DNA of 6,026 bases from JAHFOW01 sp964370795 (GTDB lineage Bacteria; Planctomycetota; Brocadiia; Brocadiales; Brocadiaceae): positions 1-6,026 of the forward strand of contig CAYJME010000200.1 of NCBI GenBank assembly GCA_964370795.1, written 5' to 3'. A model generated the notes under the pieces. It had not been told where the DNA came from. It ran no database searches and saw only the letters and a list, made by a program, of their open reading frames with translations. Positions 5,981 to 6,026 of this stretch are shown here, piece by piece (position 1 is the first letter of the stretch; each line of letters begins with the position of its first letter). Made by a program: the position numbers and the translations under genes.

Positions 5981-6026
5981 AACCAAAAAGGTGGTATTTG
6001 ATCTATAAAAAGGTATAGTAGTATCC

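Overview
The window holds four complete protein genes and an unusually large amount of short palindromic repeat DNA between them. From left to right they are a TolC-type outer-membrane efflux protein on the + strand (73-1710), then on the - strand phosphoribosylformylglycinamidine cyclo-ligase PurM (1996-3066), a membrane-anchored family 2 glycosyltransferase (3444-4466), and a cobalamin-binding-type radical SAM enzyme (4496-5923). tolC and purM converge. The radical SAM gene and the glycosyltransferase run in the same direction with only 29 bp between them and look like one operon, read right to left. purM has the same orientation but lies behind a 377-bp gap filled with repeats.

The host is a diderm bacterium, since it has a TolC-family outer-membrane channel. 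Base composition is moderately AT-rich, no gene has a recognisable Shine-Dalgarno sequence, and several dispersed palindromic repeat types occupy the gaps. This combination, with the style of the genes, reminds me of anammox planctomycetes (Brocadia/Kuenenia-like). That is an inference from general resemblance; Nitrospirota or Desulfobacterota-like lineages also fit.

Region by region: 1-72 carries a perfect 9-bp palindrome just upstream of tolC. 1711-1995, between the convergent genes, carries three separate repeat-like segments. 3067-3443 carries a large nested inverted repeat plus a second copy of the repeat type seen at 1774. 5924-6026 carries a perfect GC-rich hairpin in the leader of the radical SAM/glycosyltransferase pair.

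Functionally, purM is a housekeeping purine gene with no pathway partner here. The radical SAM plus glycosyltransferase pair suggests modification and glycosylation of a lipid or cell-surface molecule, but the substrate cannot be read from the sequence. The TolC-like protein has no periplasmic adaptor or pump gene in view; any partner would lie to the left of the window or elsewhere. I see no defence system, CRISPR array, tRNA, rRNA or transposase gene. The most unusual content is the density and nesting of the intergenic repeats.
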